Assembly: GCF_001942625.1 (NCBI RefSeq)
Contig: NZ_MLCL01000004.1
Location: 84,943-148,942, forward strand
DNA: 64,000 nt
Direction of reading: 5' to 3'
Origin: Mycobacterium syngnathidarum
GTDB taxonomy: Bacteria; Actinomycetota; Actinomycetes; Mycobacteriales; Mycobacteriaceae
Position 1 is the first letter of the stretch. Each line of letters opens with the position of its first letter. The notes under the pieces were generated by a model. The model had not been told where the DNA came from and searched no databases. It was given only the letters and a program-made list of their open reading frames with translations. Below, in pieces: positions 16,216 through 25,733 of the stretch. The position numbers were made by a program, and so were the translations under genes.

Positions 16216-17355
16216 ATGCCTGTGGATCGCCTGCTCCCCTCCGATGAGGCGCGCGAGCTCATCGAGCTCACCCGTGACATCGCCGACAAGGTGCTCGACC
16301 CCATCGTCGATGAACACGAGAAGGCCGAGACCTACCCTGACGGCGTCTTCGCCCAGCTCGGCGCGGCCGGGCTGCTGAGCCTGCCCCAGCCCGAAGAGTG
16401 GGGTGGCGGCGGCCAGCCGTATGAGGTCTACCTGCAGGTCCTGGAGGAGATCGCGGCACGGTGGGCCGCGGTCGGGGTCGCAGTCAGCGTGCACAGTCTC
16501 TCGTCGCACCCGCTGCTGGCCTACGGCACCGAGGAGCAGAAACAACGCTGGCTACCCGCCATGCTCTCCGGTGAGCAGATCGGCGCCTACAGCCTGTCCG
16601 AACCTCAGGCCGGCTCCGACGCCGCGGCACTGAACTGCAAGGCGACCCGCGACGGCGACGACTACGTCCTCAACGGTTCCAAAGCCTGGATCACCCATGG
16701 CGGGAAGGCCGACTTCTACATCCTGTTCGCCCGCACCGGAGAAGGCTCCAAGGGCATCTCCTGCTTTCTGGTCCCCGCCGGTCTCGACGGGCTGAGCTTC
16801 GGCAAACCCGAGGAGAAGATGGGACTGCACGCGGTGCCCACCACCTCGGCGTTCTATGACAATGCGCGCCTGGACGCCGACCGGCTGATCGGGCAAGAGG
16901 GGCAAGGCCTTTCGATCGCGTTCTCCGCGTTGGACTCCGGCCGCCTCGGTATCGCCGCCGTCGCCGTCGGCATCGCCCAAGCCGCCCTGGACGAGGCTGT
17001 CCGCTACGCCAACGAGCGAACCACGTTCGGCCGCAAGATCGTCGACCATCAGGGGCTTGGCTTCCTGCTGGCCGACATGGCCGCCGCCGTGGTCAGCGCG
17101 CGCGCCACCTATCTGGACGCCGCCCGCCGTCGCGACCTCGGACTGCCCTACTCCACCCAGGCCAGCGTCGCCAAGCTGATCGCCACCGACGCTGCCATGA
17201 AGGTCACCACCGATGCGGTACAGGTGTTCGGCGGTGTCGGTTACACCCGCGACTTCCGGGTGGAGCGTTTCATGCGCGAAGCCAAGATCACCCAGATCTT
17301 CGAGGGCACCAATCAGATTCAGCGCCTGGTCATCTCACGGGGGCTGGGGTCTTGA
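16216..17355 (+). CDS. Acyl-CoA dehydrogenase (FadE family)
   Basis: The 379-residue enzyme has the standard three-part acyl-CoA dehydrogenase architecture. The N-terminal helices are followed by the FAD/substrate motif AYSLSEPQAGSDA near residues 122-134 and a beta-domain (AWITHGGKADFYILFAR). The C-terminal helices have RTTFGRKIVDHQ, and the catalytic Glu lies in the terminal QIFEGTNQIQRLVISRGL. This is the short/medium-chain soluble type that passes electrons to ETF. The start is leaderless. The 3' end overlaps the convergent hydrolase by 26 bp. Chain-length preference cannot be read from sequence. Confidence 0.93.
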   Translation: MPVDRLLPSDEARELIELTRDIADKVLDPIVDEHEKAETYPDGVFAQLGAAGLLSLPQPEEWGGGGQPYEVYLQVLEEIAARWAAVGVAVSVHSLSSHPLLAYGTEEQKQRWLPAMLSGEQIGAYSLSEPQAGSDAAALNCKATRDGDDYVLNGSKAWITHGGKADFYILFARTGEGSKGISCFLVPAGLDGLSFGKPEEKMGLHAVPTTSAFYDNARLDADRLIGQEGQGLSIAFSALDSGRLGIAAVAVGIAQAALDEAVRYANERTTFGRKIVDHQGLGFLLADMAAAVVSARATYLDAARRRDLGLPYSTQASVAKLIATDAAMKVTTDAVQVFGGVGYTRDFRVERFMREAKITQIFEGTNQIQRLVISRGLGS

Positions 17356-18244
17356 TGAAGTCGGTCACCGCGGCCAGGAACTGATCGGGCTGCTCGACCA
17401 TCGGGGTGTGCCCCGAGCCTTTGATCACCACGGGCGGTAACCCCGCCGCGGTGTAGCGCTCGACATTCGGCGCCGTCGGGGTCAGCACGTCCTCGTCCCC
17501 CCAGACCACCAACACCGGCTTGTGCAGTACGGCAAGCGTTTCCACGGTCGGATGCGGCCCTTCGGTCGAGTCGCACAGGCCGGTGTAGGTGAGCCGCTCC
17601 AACGAGCGGTGCGCGTAGTCGGGGACCGGGTAGTCCGCGGCGAACCCGGTCTGCAGCGACCCCTCGCTGATCGCGTCGATACCGCGGAAGAGATCCAACG
17701 CCGGCCCGATCACCGGCCAGCACACCATCTGCCCGAGCAACGGCATGGCGACCAGATCGTCGGCCCCCGGAGTGTCGGACACCACCACGCGCTCCACCAG
17801 GTCCGGGTACTGCCGGGCCAGCTCGGCCGAGACCGCGCCGCCCATCGAATGCCCGATCAGGACCGCGTGACGCACACCGAGTGCCACGAGCGCGTTGCGC
17901 ACGGCCGCGGCCTGCGCGTCCGAGCGATAGGAGGCGCCGTCAGCCGGGGCCTCTGAGCCACCGTGGCCGACCAGATCGATTGCGATGACGCGGTGATCGC
18001 GGGCCAGCTGTCCGGCCACCCGATCCCACCATTCGACCGAGGCCGAGTACCCGTGCAGCAACACCACAGCGCGGTCGGCCGGTGGCCCGTACTCACGCAC
18101 GTTCAGGTCCGGGCCGTCCAGTTCCAGCACGTGCCCACCCGCGAACGGCTCGGCCTGGCGGTGGTCCTTGTTGGCCGCCAGTTCGTTCACCAGCAACGCC
18201 ACCACGGCCACCACCAGCACGCCAACGGCGATGCGCAATTTCAT
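17330..18244 (-). CDS. Membrane-anchored alpha/beta hydrolase
   Basis: The product is about 304 residues from the ATG at 18244 (MKLRIAVGVLVV), chosen because TAGCGT lies 7 nt upstream; the frame also extends to 18286. An N-terminal hydrophobic helix (residues 3-21) would anchor or export the protein. The hydrolase has LLHGYSASVEWW, DLVGHGGSE, the nucleophile elbow GHSMGG, an Asp in VWGDEDVLTP, and the catalytic His in GSGHTPMVEQP. It is a serine hydrolase, probably an esterase or lipase acting in the envelope. It overlaps the convergent acyl-CoA dehydrogenase gene at its 3' end. Confidence 0.88.
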   Translation of the reverse strand: MKLRIAVGVLVVAVVALLVNELAANKDHRQAEPFAGGHVLELDGPDLNVREYGPPADRAVVLLHGYSASVEWWDRVAGQLARDHRVIAIDLVGHGGSEAPADGASYRSDAQAAAVRNALVALGVRHAVLIGHSMGGAVSAELARQYPDLVERVVVSDTPGADDLVAMPLLGQMVCWPVIGPALDLFRGIDAISEGSLQTGFAADYPVPDYAHRSLERLTYTGLCDSTEGPHPTVETLAVLHKPVLVVWGDEDVLTPTAPNVERYTAAGLPPVVIKGSGHTPMVEQPDQFLAAVTDFIKTPAPVR

Positions 18245-18251
18245 CCTGCGC

Positions 18252-18257
18252 ACGCTA
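18252..18257 (-). promoter_or_regulatory. -10 box TAGCGT (minus strand), leaderless spacing
   Basis: TAGCGT on the minus strand lies 7 nt before the ATG at 18244 of the alpha/beta hydrolase gene and supports that start. Confidence 0.5.
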
Positions 18258-18336
18258 GTGCCGAGACGCCGCTGTTGACCAGCCATTTTCCCCGGTGGGC
18301 GGAGTCTCAGCTAACAGCCCCATAATGGCAGGTGCG

Positions 18337-19965
18337 ATGAACACACCTGCCCACACCGCTGACGCCCCGCGGCACCGTCTGCCGCGCCGGGGCGTGCGGG
18401 CCGCCCGCCGTGCCGCAGTCGGCCTCGTTGCGGCATCGGTGCTGGCAGGCACCGGTGCGGGATGGGTGACCTACCGCGGCGCCCTGGACGGCATCACGAC
18501 GTCCAACGCACTCGACGGTGGCCCGGTCTCGTCTGGCGACACCGAGAACATCTTGATCATGGGGCTGGACAGCCGGCTCGATCAGCATGGCAACCCGCTG
18601 CCCGAGGACGTCTACCAAGCACTGCATGCCGGTGACGAGACCGTCGGCGGCTACAACGCCAACGTGCTGATCGTGGTGCACCTGCCCGGCGACGGTAGCC
18701 CGGCCACCGCGTTCTCCATCCCTCGTGACGACTACGTGGACCTCGCCGGGTGTGACGTCTCGCCGTGCAAGGGCAAGGTGAAGCAGGCCTACGGTTGGGC
18801 CTATCAGCGCGAGATGGAATCGCTGGAAGCCGACTCCGAGGATCCATCGGCGAATGAGCAGCAGGCCCGTGAGGCGGGCCGCAAGGCACAGATCGCCACC
18901 GTCCGAAACCTGCTGGGCATCCCGATCGACCATTTCGTCGAGGTCACCCTGGGCGCATTCTTCGAAATCGCCAAGACGGTGGCACCGATCACCGTGTGTC
19001 TGAACGCGGACACCGCAGATCCGTATTCGGGGGCCGACTTTCGCCAGGGCGTCCAAGAGATCGACGCCGCCCAAGCGATGGCCTTCGTGCGTCAGCGTCG
19101 GGACATCAACGACGAGAACTTCACCGACCTGGACCGCACCCGCCGTCAGCAGGCGTTCATCGCCGCCCTGGTATCGGCACTGGGCCACAGCGGAAAGCTG
19201 AACAGCCCGACGGGACTGCGCAGTCTCCTGAACGTGGTCAAACAGAATGTCGCGCTGGACGCCGGATTCGACCTGGCCAGTTTCGCCCGGCGGGCCTCCG
19301 CGCTGACGGACAAACCGCCCACGCTCTACACCCTGCCGATCAAGGAGTTCAGCCAGAACTCCTGGGGCGAGGACATCAACATCGTGGATGTGCCGACGAT
19401 CCGCAAGATCGTGAACGACCTCGTCTCTCAGGACGACACCACCTCCTCGTCGAGTCCGACCAGCAAGGCCCGCAGACTCAACGGTCACGGTGCCGTGCTC
19501 GACGTGGTCAACGCCTCCACGTACAGCGGTCTGGCCGCGCAGCTCGAAATCACCTTCGGCGCACACGGATTCACCGAGGGGCAGATCGGCGACGGCGAAT
19601 CGCTGGCGGCCACCACCACGATCGACTACGGGACCGGCGCCGAGGCCGCTGCGCAATCACTGGCCGACGAACTCGGCGTGATCGCGAATGCGTCGTCCGA
19701 GGTGGTGGAGGGCACGGTGCAGCTGACCGTGGGAACCGATTTCCCCGGCGACGAGTACCTGTCCAGCGATGCGACGTCGTCGGAGTCCGGGGCCGAGTCT
19801 GCGTCCGGGTCGGACTCCACATGGGATTCCAGCAGCGAGACGACCGAACAGACCACACCCAGCACCCCGGTGACCACGGTGGCCGCCACCGCGACCGGAA
19901 CCTACACCCCGGCGCCCACCGATCTCAGCCAGATGAAGGTCTCCGGCATCCCCTGTGTGAAATAG
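18337..19965 (+). CDS. LytR-CpsA-Psr (LCP) family cell-wall glycopolymer ligase
   Basis: The product is about 542 residues. A basic N-terminus and a membrane helix (VGLVAASVLAGTGAGWVTY) lead to an LCP domain with the expected motifs: NILIMGLDSR, SIPRDDYVD, and the Arg/Asp-rich FVRQRRDIND and DRTRRQQAFI. A LytR_C-type domain follows (VLDVVNASTYSGLAAQ), then a Ser/Thr/Glu-rich tail ending SGIPCVK. LCP enzymes attach arabinogalactan to peptidoglycan outside the membrane. In-frame starts exist at 18295, 18325 and 18337; I use 18337 because CATAAT overlaps the 18325 codon and looks like a -10 box. The convergent histidine-kinase gene ends 6 bp away. Confidence 0.88.
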   Translation: MNTPAHTADAPRHRLPRRGVRAARRAAVGLVAASVLAGTGAGWVTYRGALDGITTSNALDGGPVSSGDTENILIMGLDSRLDQHGNPLPEDVYQALHAGDETVGGYNANVLIVVHLPGDGSPATAFSIPRDDYVDLAGCDVSPCKGKVKQAYGWAYQREMESLEADSEDPSANEQQAREAGRKAQIATVRNLLGIPIDHFVEVTLGAFFEIAKTVAPITVCLNADTADPYSGADFRQGVQEIDAAQAMAFVRQRRDINDENFTDLDRTRRQQAFIAALVSALGHSGKLNSPTGLRSLLNVVKQNVALDAGFDLASFARRASALTDKPPTLYTLPIKEFSQNSWGEDINIVDVPTIRKIVNDLVSQDDTTSSSSPTSKARRLNGHGAVLDVVNASTYSGLAAQLEITFGAHGFTEGQIGDGESLAATTTIDYGTGAEAAAQSLADELGVIANASSEVVEGTVQLTVGTDFPGDEYLSSDATSSESGAESASGSDSTWDSSSETTEQTTPSTPVTTVAATATGTYTPAPTDLSQMKVSGIPCVK

Positions 19966-19971
19966 CCGCGG

Positions 19972-21138
19972 CTACAACGTGACCAGGACCTGGGTGCCGA
20001 ACCCGGGCTCCGATGAAATCGCCATCGAGCCGCCCATCGCGTCGACGCGGACCTGCAGGGAGGCCAGCCCGATGTGTCCCGCGGCCACCGATCGGGCCAC
20101 CGTCGACGGGTCGAATCCCCTGCCGTCGTCGGCAACGGTCAGCACGACACGGTCACCCGACCGGTGGAGGCCGACCGAAATCGTGCTCGCGCCGGCATGC
20201 TTGTTGATGTTGGCCAGCAGCTCACGGGCCGCGCGGTACAGCAGAGCCTGACCGTCGGGATGCCCGACATCGGCCAGATCCGCGCGCACCGTCATATCGG
20301 GACGGGTTTCGTACTGGCGCAACAGTTCCCGCACCGCCGGGGTCAGCCCCAGCTGGGACAGCACCTGTGGATGCAGGGCGGTCACCGTGGAGCGCAACCC
20401 GGCCGCGGTCTCCTGAAGGGCGGCACGCACCCGGTCGAGTGCCGGATCCGGGAGGCGTTCGCGGAGCTCGTCGAGCTCCAGGCGTGCGGCCAGCAAGGTT
20501 TGCAGCGGGCCGTCGTGGAGGTGTTCGGCCAGTTCGGCATTACGCAGATCGTCGGCCCGGGTGGACTCTGACACCAGCTGGCGCCGGACCTCCATCAGCA
20601 TCCGCACCCGAGCCGAACGCCGCGCCAGCACGAACGACAACGCGGCCGATGCGACGGCCAGCCAGGCCAGGAACCCCACGTGCATGTAGACGAGGTCGGG
20701 GAGGCCGACGTTGTCATCACGCTTGGAGTACAGGATCCACACCGCCAGGTAGCCGACCGTGAGGCTGGCGCCCAGCAGTGCCGTCAGCCACGGACGATCC
20801 TGGAACGCAACGGATATGGGCAGCAGGAAGAACACCGGAAGCAACGCTGCGGTGGCCCCGCCGGACACGGCGCACAAGGCGACCAGGACCAGCACGTCGA
20901 CCGCGGTGGAAGCCCATTCGGCCCACGGCGGCATGGGTCCGCGAAACACCACCACGAGCCATAGCACCGCCACCGCGGCGTAGCCGCTCAGGATCACTGC
21001 GTACAGGGCGGGCAGCCAGTGGTCGACATCCCACACCGAGACCAGCACCACGATCAGTCCGATCAGCGGTAGCCGCAACAGCGCCGAGACCCGCACGGGC
21101 TGGGTGGTGAAGAATTCGACGATGCGCCCGCCGGCCAT
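19972..21138 (-). CDS. NarL-type sensor histidine kinase
   Basis: The 388-residue protein has five or six N-terminal membrane helices (residues about 20-185), then a HisKA_3 dimerisation helix with H-box LAEHLHDGPLQTLLAAR near residue 210. The ATPase domain has N-box LLANINKHAGAS and G-box TVADDGRGFDPS. It lacks a large extracytoplasmic sensor, so the stimulus is probably sensed in the membrane. It starts 1 bp after the response-regulator stop, so the two form a single two-component unit. Confidence 0.9.
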   Translation of the reverse strand: MAGGRIVEFFTTQPVRVSALLRLPLIGLIVVLVSVWDVDHWLPALYAVILSGYAAVAVLWLVVVFRGPMPPWAEWASTAVDVLVLVALCAVSGGATAALLPVFFLLPISVAFQDRPWLTALLGASLTVGYLAVWILYSKRDDNVGLPDLVYMHVGFLAWLAVASAALSFVLARRSARVRMLMEVRRQLVSESTRADDLRNAELAEHLHDGPLQTLLAARLELDELRERLPDPALDRVRAALQETAAGLRSTVTALHPQVLSQLGLTPAVRELLRQYETRPDMTVRADLADVGHPDGQALLYRAARELLANINKHAGASTISVGLHRSGDRVVLTVADDGRGFDPSTVARSVAAGHIGLASLQVRVDAMGGSMAISSEPGFGTQVLVTL

Positions 21139-21139
21139 G

Positions 21140-21778
21140 TCAGTCCAGCAGCCGACGGCGCATCGCCTCGGCGACGGCCGCGCCCCGATCGCTCACACCC
21201 AACTTCTCGTAGAGACGCTGCACGTGGGTCTTCACCGTGGACGGGGCCAGGAACAGCTCCTTGGCCATCGCCGGAATGGAACGGCCTTTGGCGATCAGAT
21301 CGAGCACTTCGCGTTCGCGTGGGCTGAGCAACGGGACGTCGGGCTCGTTGCGACGACGGATCTCACCGGCCAGCCCGGCGGCCAGGTTCGGGTCGAGCAC
21401 GTCGCGGCCCTTGGCGCACGACAGCACGGCGTTCACCAGCTCACTGCGGGTGGACTCCTTCGACAGGAACCCGGCCGCTCCCTGCTGCAGAGCGGTGTAG
21501 ACGATCGCCGACTCGTCGTGCGCGGAGACCAGCAGCACCCGGGTGGGTAGGTCATCGCGACTCACCGCGGCGGCCACCTGAGCCCCGTCCAACCGAGGCA
21601 TCCGGTAGTCCAACAGTGCGACCTGCGGCTGGTGGGTCCGGATCAATTCCAGTGCATCGGCGCCGTTGTCGGCCTCGGCCACGACGTCGATCTCGCCGCT
21701 GGAGGTCAAGGCGCGCACCACGCCTTCGCGGAACATCGGGTGGTCATCGCCCACCACGACCCGAACCTTGCCGGCCAT
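21140..21778 (-). CDS. NarL/LuxR-type response regulator
   Basis: The 212-residue protein, from MAGKVRVVVGDDHPMFREGV, has a receiver domain with acidic pair DD, phospho-acceptor Asp in LLDYRMPRLDG, and Lys in GFLSKESTR. A LuxR-type DNA-binding domain follows (SPREREVLDLIAKG, then FLAPSTVKTHVQRLYEKL). The upstream extension of this frame to 22222 runs through the divergent LysR gene and is not real. It is the first gene of the pair with the sensor kinase. Target genes are unknown; the unit may act on itself or the divergent LysR. Confidence 0.92.
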   Translation of the reverse strand: MAGKVRVVVGDDHPMFREGVVRALTSSGEIDVVAEADNGADALELIRTHQPQVALLDYRMPRLDGAQVAAAVSRDDLPTRVLLVSAHDESAIVYTALQQGAAGFLSKESTRSELVNAVLSCAKGRDVLDPNLAAGLAGEIRRRNEPDVPLLSPREREVLDLIAKGRSIPAMAKELFLAPSTVKTHVQRLYEKLGVSDRGAAVAEAMRRRLLD

Positions 21779-21819
21779 GCGACACAGCATGGCACAGCCC
21801 GGCCGGTGATCAGCGCGTT

Positions 21820-21825
21820 TAGAGT
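21820..21825 (+). promoter_or_regulatory. -10 box TAGAGT, leaderless spacing
   Basis: TAGAGT ends 7 nt before the ATG at 21833 of the LysR gene. Confidence 0.5.
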
Positions 21826-21832
21826 CGGCGGT

Positions 21833-22714
21833 ATGCATCTGGACGAGCTGCAGTGGTTCGTGGTGCTTGCCGAAACCGAGCATGTCACCGACGCCGCAGC
21901 CGAACTCGGCATCAGCCAGCCCACCCTGTCGCGTGCGCTGGCCCGGTTGGAGGAGCAGGTGGGGGTACCGCTGTTCGATCGGGTGCACCGACGTCTGCGT
22001 CTGAACACCTACGGCCACATCCTGCTGGAGCACGCCCGTCGCGGCATCGCCGAAATTCGTTCGGCCACTGAGCGAATAGCCGAGATGCGTGACCCCGATA
22101 CCGGGATGGTGCGGTTGGCGTTCCTGCATTCGCAAGCCGGCTGGTTCGTGCCGGATCTGTTGCGGCGGTTCCGTGCCGAAGCGCCGTTGGTGCGCTTCGA
22201 GCTGTTCCAGGGCGCTGCCCATCAGATCGTGGAGCGCCTTGCGAACGGTGAGGCCGACCTCGCGATCACCTCACCACGCCCGGAGGGTTTTCGCTGGCGC
22301 GGCCTGTACGTGGAGCGATTGTGTCTGGCGGTGCCGCGCGAGCATCGATTCGCCCGGCGGTCCCGGATCCGGCTGGCCGACGCCGGTGCCGAGCCCTTCG
22401 TCGCCCTGGCGCCGGATTTCGGATTGCGTCAACTCACCGACGAGCTGTGGAGCGAGGCCGGGATCGCACCGCCGGTGGTCTTCGAGGCCATGGAGATCCC
22501 GACGATGGAAGGGCTGGTGGCAGCGGGCTTCGGGGTTGCCGTCGTGCCGGTGCCACGGCCCGAGCGAGCCGAGTCAGGTGCCGCGTACATCCCGCTGTCG
22601 GAGAGTTCGGCCAAACGTCAGATCGGCCTGACCTGGAGCGTGGACCGCCAGTTGCCACCGGCAGCGGCGCGGCTGACCGAATTCACCATGCACAAAGCGC
22701 ATGACATTGACTAA
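21833..22714 (+). CDS. LysR-family transcriptional regulator
   Basis: The 293-residue regulator starts MHLDELQWFVVLAETEHVTD, with the winged helix-turn-helix continuing through AAAELGISQPTLSRALARLE at residues 21-40. The substrate-binding domain covers about 90-290, including VRLAFLHSQAGWFVPDLLRR and GFGVAVVPVPRP. A leaderless -10 box supports the start. The MFS gene begins 47 bp downstream on the same strand with its own -10 box, suggesting this regulator controls the transporter. Effector unknown. Confidence 0.92.
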   Translation: MHLDELQWFVVLAETEHVTDAAAELGISQPTLSRALARLEEQVGVPLFDRVHRRLRLNTYGHILLEHARRGIAEIRSATERIAEMRDPDTGMVRLAFLHSQAGWFVPDLLRRFRAEAPLVRFELFQGAAHQIVERLANGEADLAITSPRPEGFRWRGLYVERLCLAVPREHRFARRSRIRLADAGAEPFVALAPDFGLRQLTDELWSEAGIAPPVVFEAMEIPTMEGLVAAGFGVAVVPVPRPERAESGAAYIPLSESSAKRQIGLTWSVDRQLPPAAARLTEFTMHKAHDID

Positions 22715-22747
22715 ACCGATGCATTGGACACATCTTTGCTGACGTCC

Positions 22748-22753
22748 TAGCGT
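22748..22753 (+). promoter_or_regulatory. -10 box TAGCGT, leaderless spacing
   Basis: TAGCGT ends 7 nt before the GTG at 22761 that starts the MFS transporter, fixing that start despite the GTG codon. Confidence 0.5.
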
Positions 22754-22760
22754 CGTCTGC

Positions 22761-24008
22761 GTGTCCGCCTCCCTGACCTCTGTTGACTGGCCGGGGCATT
22801 CACGTGGTTCGAGCGAGTACCGGCGCCTGCTGGCCGCGTTGTTCTGCGCCGGGGTCGCCACCTTCGCGCAGCTGTACTCGCCCCAGGCCGTACTCCCGCT
22901 GATCGCCCGCGGCATGGGCACCGGCGCCGCCCATGCGGCACTGACGATTTCGGCGGCCACGGTGGGTCTGGCATTGGGCGTCATCCCGTGGTCGGCCTTG
23001 GCCGACCGGATCGGCCGGGTCCAGGCGATGACGATATCGATCACCGCGGCAACGGTTCTCGGGCTTGTCGTACCGATGGCCCCGACCGCCCCGCTGCTGC
23101 TGTCGGGGCGGTTTCTCGAAGGGCTGATGCTGGGCGGAGTGCCCGCCGTGGCCATCGCCTACCTCACCGAGGAGATCGAGGCCGGACATGCCGCCCGCGC
23201 GGCAGGCACCTACGTCGCGGGCACCACGATCGGTGGGCTGGCCGGCCGTCTGGTCACCGGTCCGATCGCTGAATTCGCCGGATGGCGCGTCGGCGTGCTG
23301 GTGGTCGCGGTGCTGTGCGGTCTGTCGGCGTTCGCATTCGTCAAGCTCGTCCCGCCCGCGCGCGGCTTCACCCCGGCCCGGACCCATGACCTGGCCCGGC
23401 GCCTGGCCGAAAATCTGCGGTCACCCCGCCAACTGGTGCTCTACAGCCAGGGCTTCCTGCTGATGGGCGGGTTCGTGGCGATGTACAACTTCCTGGGCTT
23501 CCGGCTGATGGCCGCACCGTTTCAGCTGCCGCAGACAGTGGTCAGCCTGGTGTTCCTGGCCTACCTGTCGGGCACCTGGGCCTCGGCCCGGGCCGGAGCC
23601 GAAGCCACCCGGTTCGGACGCAAGTCCGTGCTGCTTGGCTCGATCGCGACCATGATTGCCGGCGTTGCGATCACGCTGGCCGGCAACGTCATCGTGATAC
23701 TCATCGGGCTGGTGATCGCCACCGCCGGGTTCTTCGGCGCGCATGCGATCGCCTCCGGGTGGGTCGGCGCCGCCTCCGGTGCAGGTAAGGCGCAGGCGTC
23801 CTCGCTCTACAACCTCTTCTACTACGCGGGTTCCAGCGTGATCGGCTGGGTCGGTGGGCTGGCATTCGACCACGCCGGATGGCCGGCGGTGGCCGGCACC
23901 GTGATGGGACTGGCGGTGCTGGCCGGGGTGCTGGCCACCACGCTCAGTCCTGCCTACCAGAGCTCGATGTCGCGGCCGTACTCCGATTCCGGGCGCGGAC
24001 CGAAGTAG
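22761..24008 (+). CDS. Major facilitator superfamily transporter, YnfM/arabinose-efflux type
   Basis: The 415-residue protein has 12 predicted membrane helices, starting [20 protein letters not shown]. It carries the MFS motif A equivalents [12 protein letters not shown] between helices 2 and 3 and [15 protein letters not shown] between helices 8 and 9. The sequence style ([18 protein letters not shown]) matches the YnfM/AraJ-like drug- or metabolite-efflux group. It follows a LysR gene that probably regulates it. The 3' end overlaps the convergent DUF1348 gene by 55 bp. Substrate cannot be inferred. Confidence 0.9.
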   Translation: MSASLTSVDWPGHSRGSSEYRRLLAALFCAGVATFAQLYSPQAVLPLIARGMGTGAAHAALTISAATVGLALGVIPWSALADRIGRVQAMTISITAATVLGLVVPMAPTAPLLLSGRFLEGLMLGGVPAVAIAYLTEEIEAGHAARAAGTYVAGTTIGGLAGRLVTGPIAEFAGWRVGVLVVAVLCGLSAFAFVKLVPPARGFTPARTHDLARRLAENLRSPRQLVLYSQGFLLMGGFVAMYNFLGFRLMAAPFQLPQTVVSLVFLAYLSGTWASARAGAEATRFGRKSVLLGSIATMIAGVAITLAGNVIVILIGLVIATAGFFGAHAIASGWVGAASGAGKAQASSLYNLFYYAGSSVIGWVGGLAFDHAGWPAVAGTVMGLAVLAGVLATTLSPAYQSSMSRPYSDSGRGPK

Positions 24009-24439
24009 CGCCGCTGCGATTCCTCGATGGTGACGTCGTTGATGCTGGCCTCGCGCCGGGCCATCAGTCCCTCGGGCGTGAATTGCCACAACTCGTTGCC
24101 GTAGCTTCGGTACCACTGGCCCTGCGCGTCGTGCCATTCGTACTGGAATCGCACAGCTATCCGGTCCTCGCTGAAAGACCAGAGCCCCTTCCGTAATGCG
24201 TAATCCAGCTCGCGTTCCCATTTCGCGGTCAGAAACTCCACGATCTGTTCGCGCCCGACGATGTGCAGATCGCGGTTACGCCACTGCGAGTCCGGCGTGT
24301 ACGCCAGGCTGACCCGCTGCGGGTCGCGGGTGTTCCAGGCGTCCTCGGCGGCCTGAACCTTCTGGAGAGCTGTTTCCAGAGTGAAGGGCGGGAACGGCGG
24401 GCGACTTTCGGGCGGGATGGCGGGTGACGTTCCAGACAT
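23954..24439 (-). CDS. DUF1348 / NTF2-like small protein
   Basis: The 161-residue protein is one cone-shaped NTF2-like domain of the DUF1348 family. Recognisable parts are [21 protein letters not shown], then [20 protein letters not shown], and [20 protein letters not shown]. Relatives are soluble and of unproven function. An AGAAAGGTGG precedes the ATG. It converges on the MFS gene with a 55-bp overlap and diverges from fadE2 with 43 bp between starts. Confidence 0.82.
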   Translation of the reverse strand: MSGTSPAIPPESRPPFPPFTLETALQKVQAAEDAWNTRDPQRVSLAYTPDSQWRNRDLHIVGREQIVEFLTAKWERELDYALRKGLWSFSEDRIAVRFQYEWHDAQGQWYRSYGNELWQFTPEGLMARREASINDVTIEESQRRYFGPRPESEYGRDIELW

Positions 24440-24469
24440 GCCACCTTTCTACCTGTCTAACCATGTGGC

Positions 24470-24475
24470 TATCGT
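24470..24475 (+). promoter_or_regulatory. -10 box TATCGT, leaderless spacing
   Basis: TATCGT ends 7 nt before the ATG at 24483 of fadE2. Confidence 0.5.
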
Positions 24476-24482
24476 GGCTGGC

Positions 24483-25733
24483 ATGGACTTCGCGCTGTCG
24501 GCCAAAGCGGCTGATTACCACTCCCGGTTGACCGACTTCATGGTGGAGCATGTTCTCCCCGCAGAGGCCTCGTACCACGCCTATCGCGAGGAGAAGGGTC
24601 CCAAGGACCACACCGTGCCGCCGGTGGTCGAGGAACTCAAGGTCAAGGCGCGTGAGCTGGGCCTGTGGAACCTGTTTCTGCCCTCGGAGTCCGGCCTGAC
24701 CAACCTGGAATACGCGCCATTGGCCGAACTGTCGGGCTGGAGCATGGAGATCGCCCCGGAGGTGCTCAACTGTGCGGCGCCGGACACCGGGAACATGGAG
24801 ACCCTGCACCTGTTCGCCAACGAGATCCAGCGCAAGCAGTGGCTCGAACCGCTGCTGGCCGGCGAGATCCGCAGCGCGTTCGCGATGACCGAGCCCGCCG
24901 TGGCGTCCTCGGATGCCCGCAACATCGAGACCACGATGCTGCGCGACGGGGCCGACTACGTGATCAACGGCCGCAAGTGGTGGATCACCGGGGCGGCCGA
25001 TCCGCGCTGCAAGATCCTGATCGTGATGGGCCGCACCAACCCCGACGCGGCCAGCCACGCCCAGCAGTCGATGATCCTGGTGCCCATTGATACGGCTGGG
25101 GTCACCGTCCGCCGTTCTTTGCCGGTGTTCGGCTGGCAGGACCAGCACGGGCACTGCGAGATCGTGTTCGACAACGTACGGGTGCCGGCCGAGAACCTGC
25201 TGCACGAAGAGGGCAGCGGTTTCGCGATCGCCCAGGCTCGGCTCGGCCCGGGCCGCATCCACCACTGCATGCGCGCCCTCGGCGCGGCCGAGCGGGCCCT
25301 GACGCTGATGGTCGACCGGGTGCAGAAGCGCGTCGCGTTCGGCAAGCCGTTGGCCGAGCAGGGCGTGGTGCGCGAGTCGATCGCCAAGTCCCGCAACGAA
25401 ATCGACCAGGCCCGGCTGTTGTGCGAGAAGGCAGCCTGGACCATCGACCAGGAAGGCAACAAGGCCGCCCACGTGCTGGTCTCCCAGATCAAGTCGGTGG
25501 CCCCGCAGATCGCCTGCGACGTCATCGACCGCGCCATCCAGGTGCACGGCGCGGCCGGGGTCAGCGACGACTTCCCGCTGGCCCGGCTCTACAGCTGGCA
25601 CCGCGCCATGCGGCTGTTCGACGGGCCCGACGAGGTCCACATGCGCACCATCGCCCGTGCCGAACTCGGCCGGGAGAAATCCCCACTCGCTTCGGCGGCG
25701 TGCCGCCAATCGAATACGGCGGTGACGGCGTAG
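24483..25733 (+). CDS. fadE2: Acyl-CoA dehydrogenase FadE2
   Basis: The 416-residue enzyme has the substrate/FAD motif AFAMTEPAVASSDARNI, a beta-domain with GRKWWITGAADPRC, and C-terminal helices with KRVAFGKPLAEQGVV. The position of the catalytic base is followed by the ending MRLFDGPDEVHMRTIARAEL. The DGPDEVH end is typical of the ACAD10/11-like branch and of mycobacterial FadE2. Symbol assignment rests on this and on the 1-bp overlap (TAGTG) with ptpB, the same neighbours as in M. tuberculosis Rv0154c-Rv0153c (recalled). It should oxidise acyl-CoA with FAD; physiological substrate unknown. Start is leaderless. Confidence 0.88.
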   Translation: MDFALSAKAADYHSRLTDFMVEHVLPAEASYHAYREEKGPKDHTVPPVVEELKVKARELGLWNLFLPSESGLTNLEYAPLAELSGWSMEIAPEVLNCAAPDTGNMETLHLFANEIQRKQWLEPLLAGEIRSAFAMTEPAVASSDARNIETTMLRDGADYVINGRKWWITGAADPRCKILIVMGRTNPDAASHAQQSMILVPIDTAGVTVRRSLPVFGWQDQHGHCEIVFDNVRVPAENLLHEEGSGFAIAQARLGPGRIHHCMRALGAAERALTLMVDRVQKRVAFGKPLAEQGVVRESIAKSRNEIDQARLLCEKAAWTIDQEGNKAAHVLVSQIKSVAPQIACDVIDRAIQVHGAAGVSDDFPLARLYSWHRAMRLFDGPDEVHMRTIARAELGREKSPLASAACRQSNTAVTA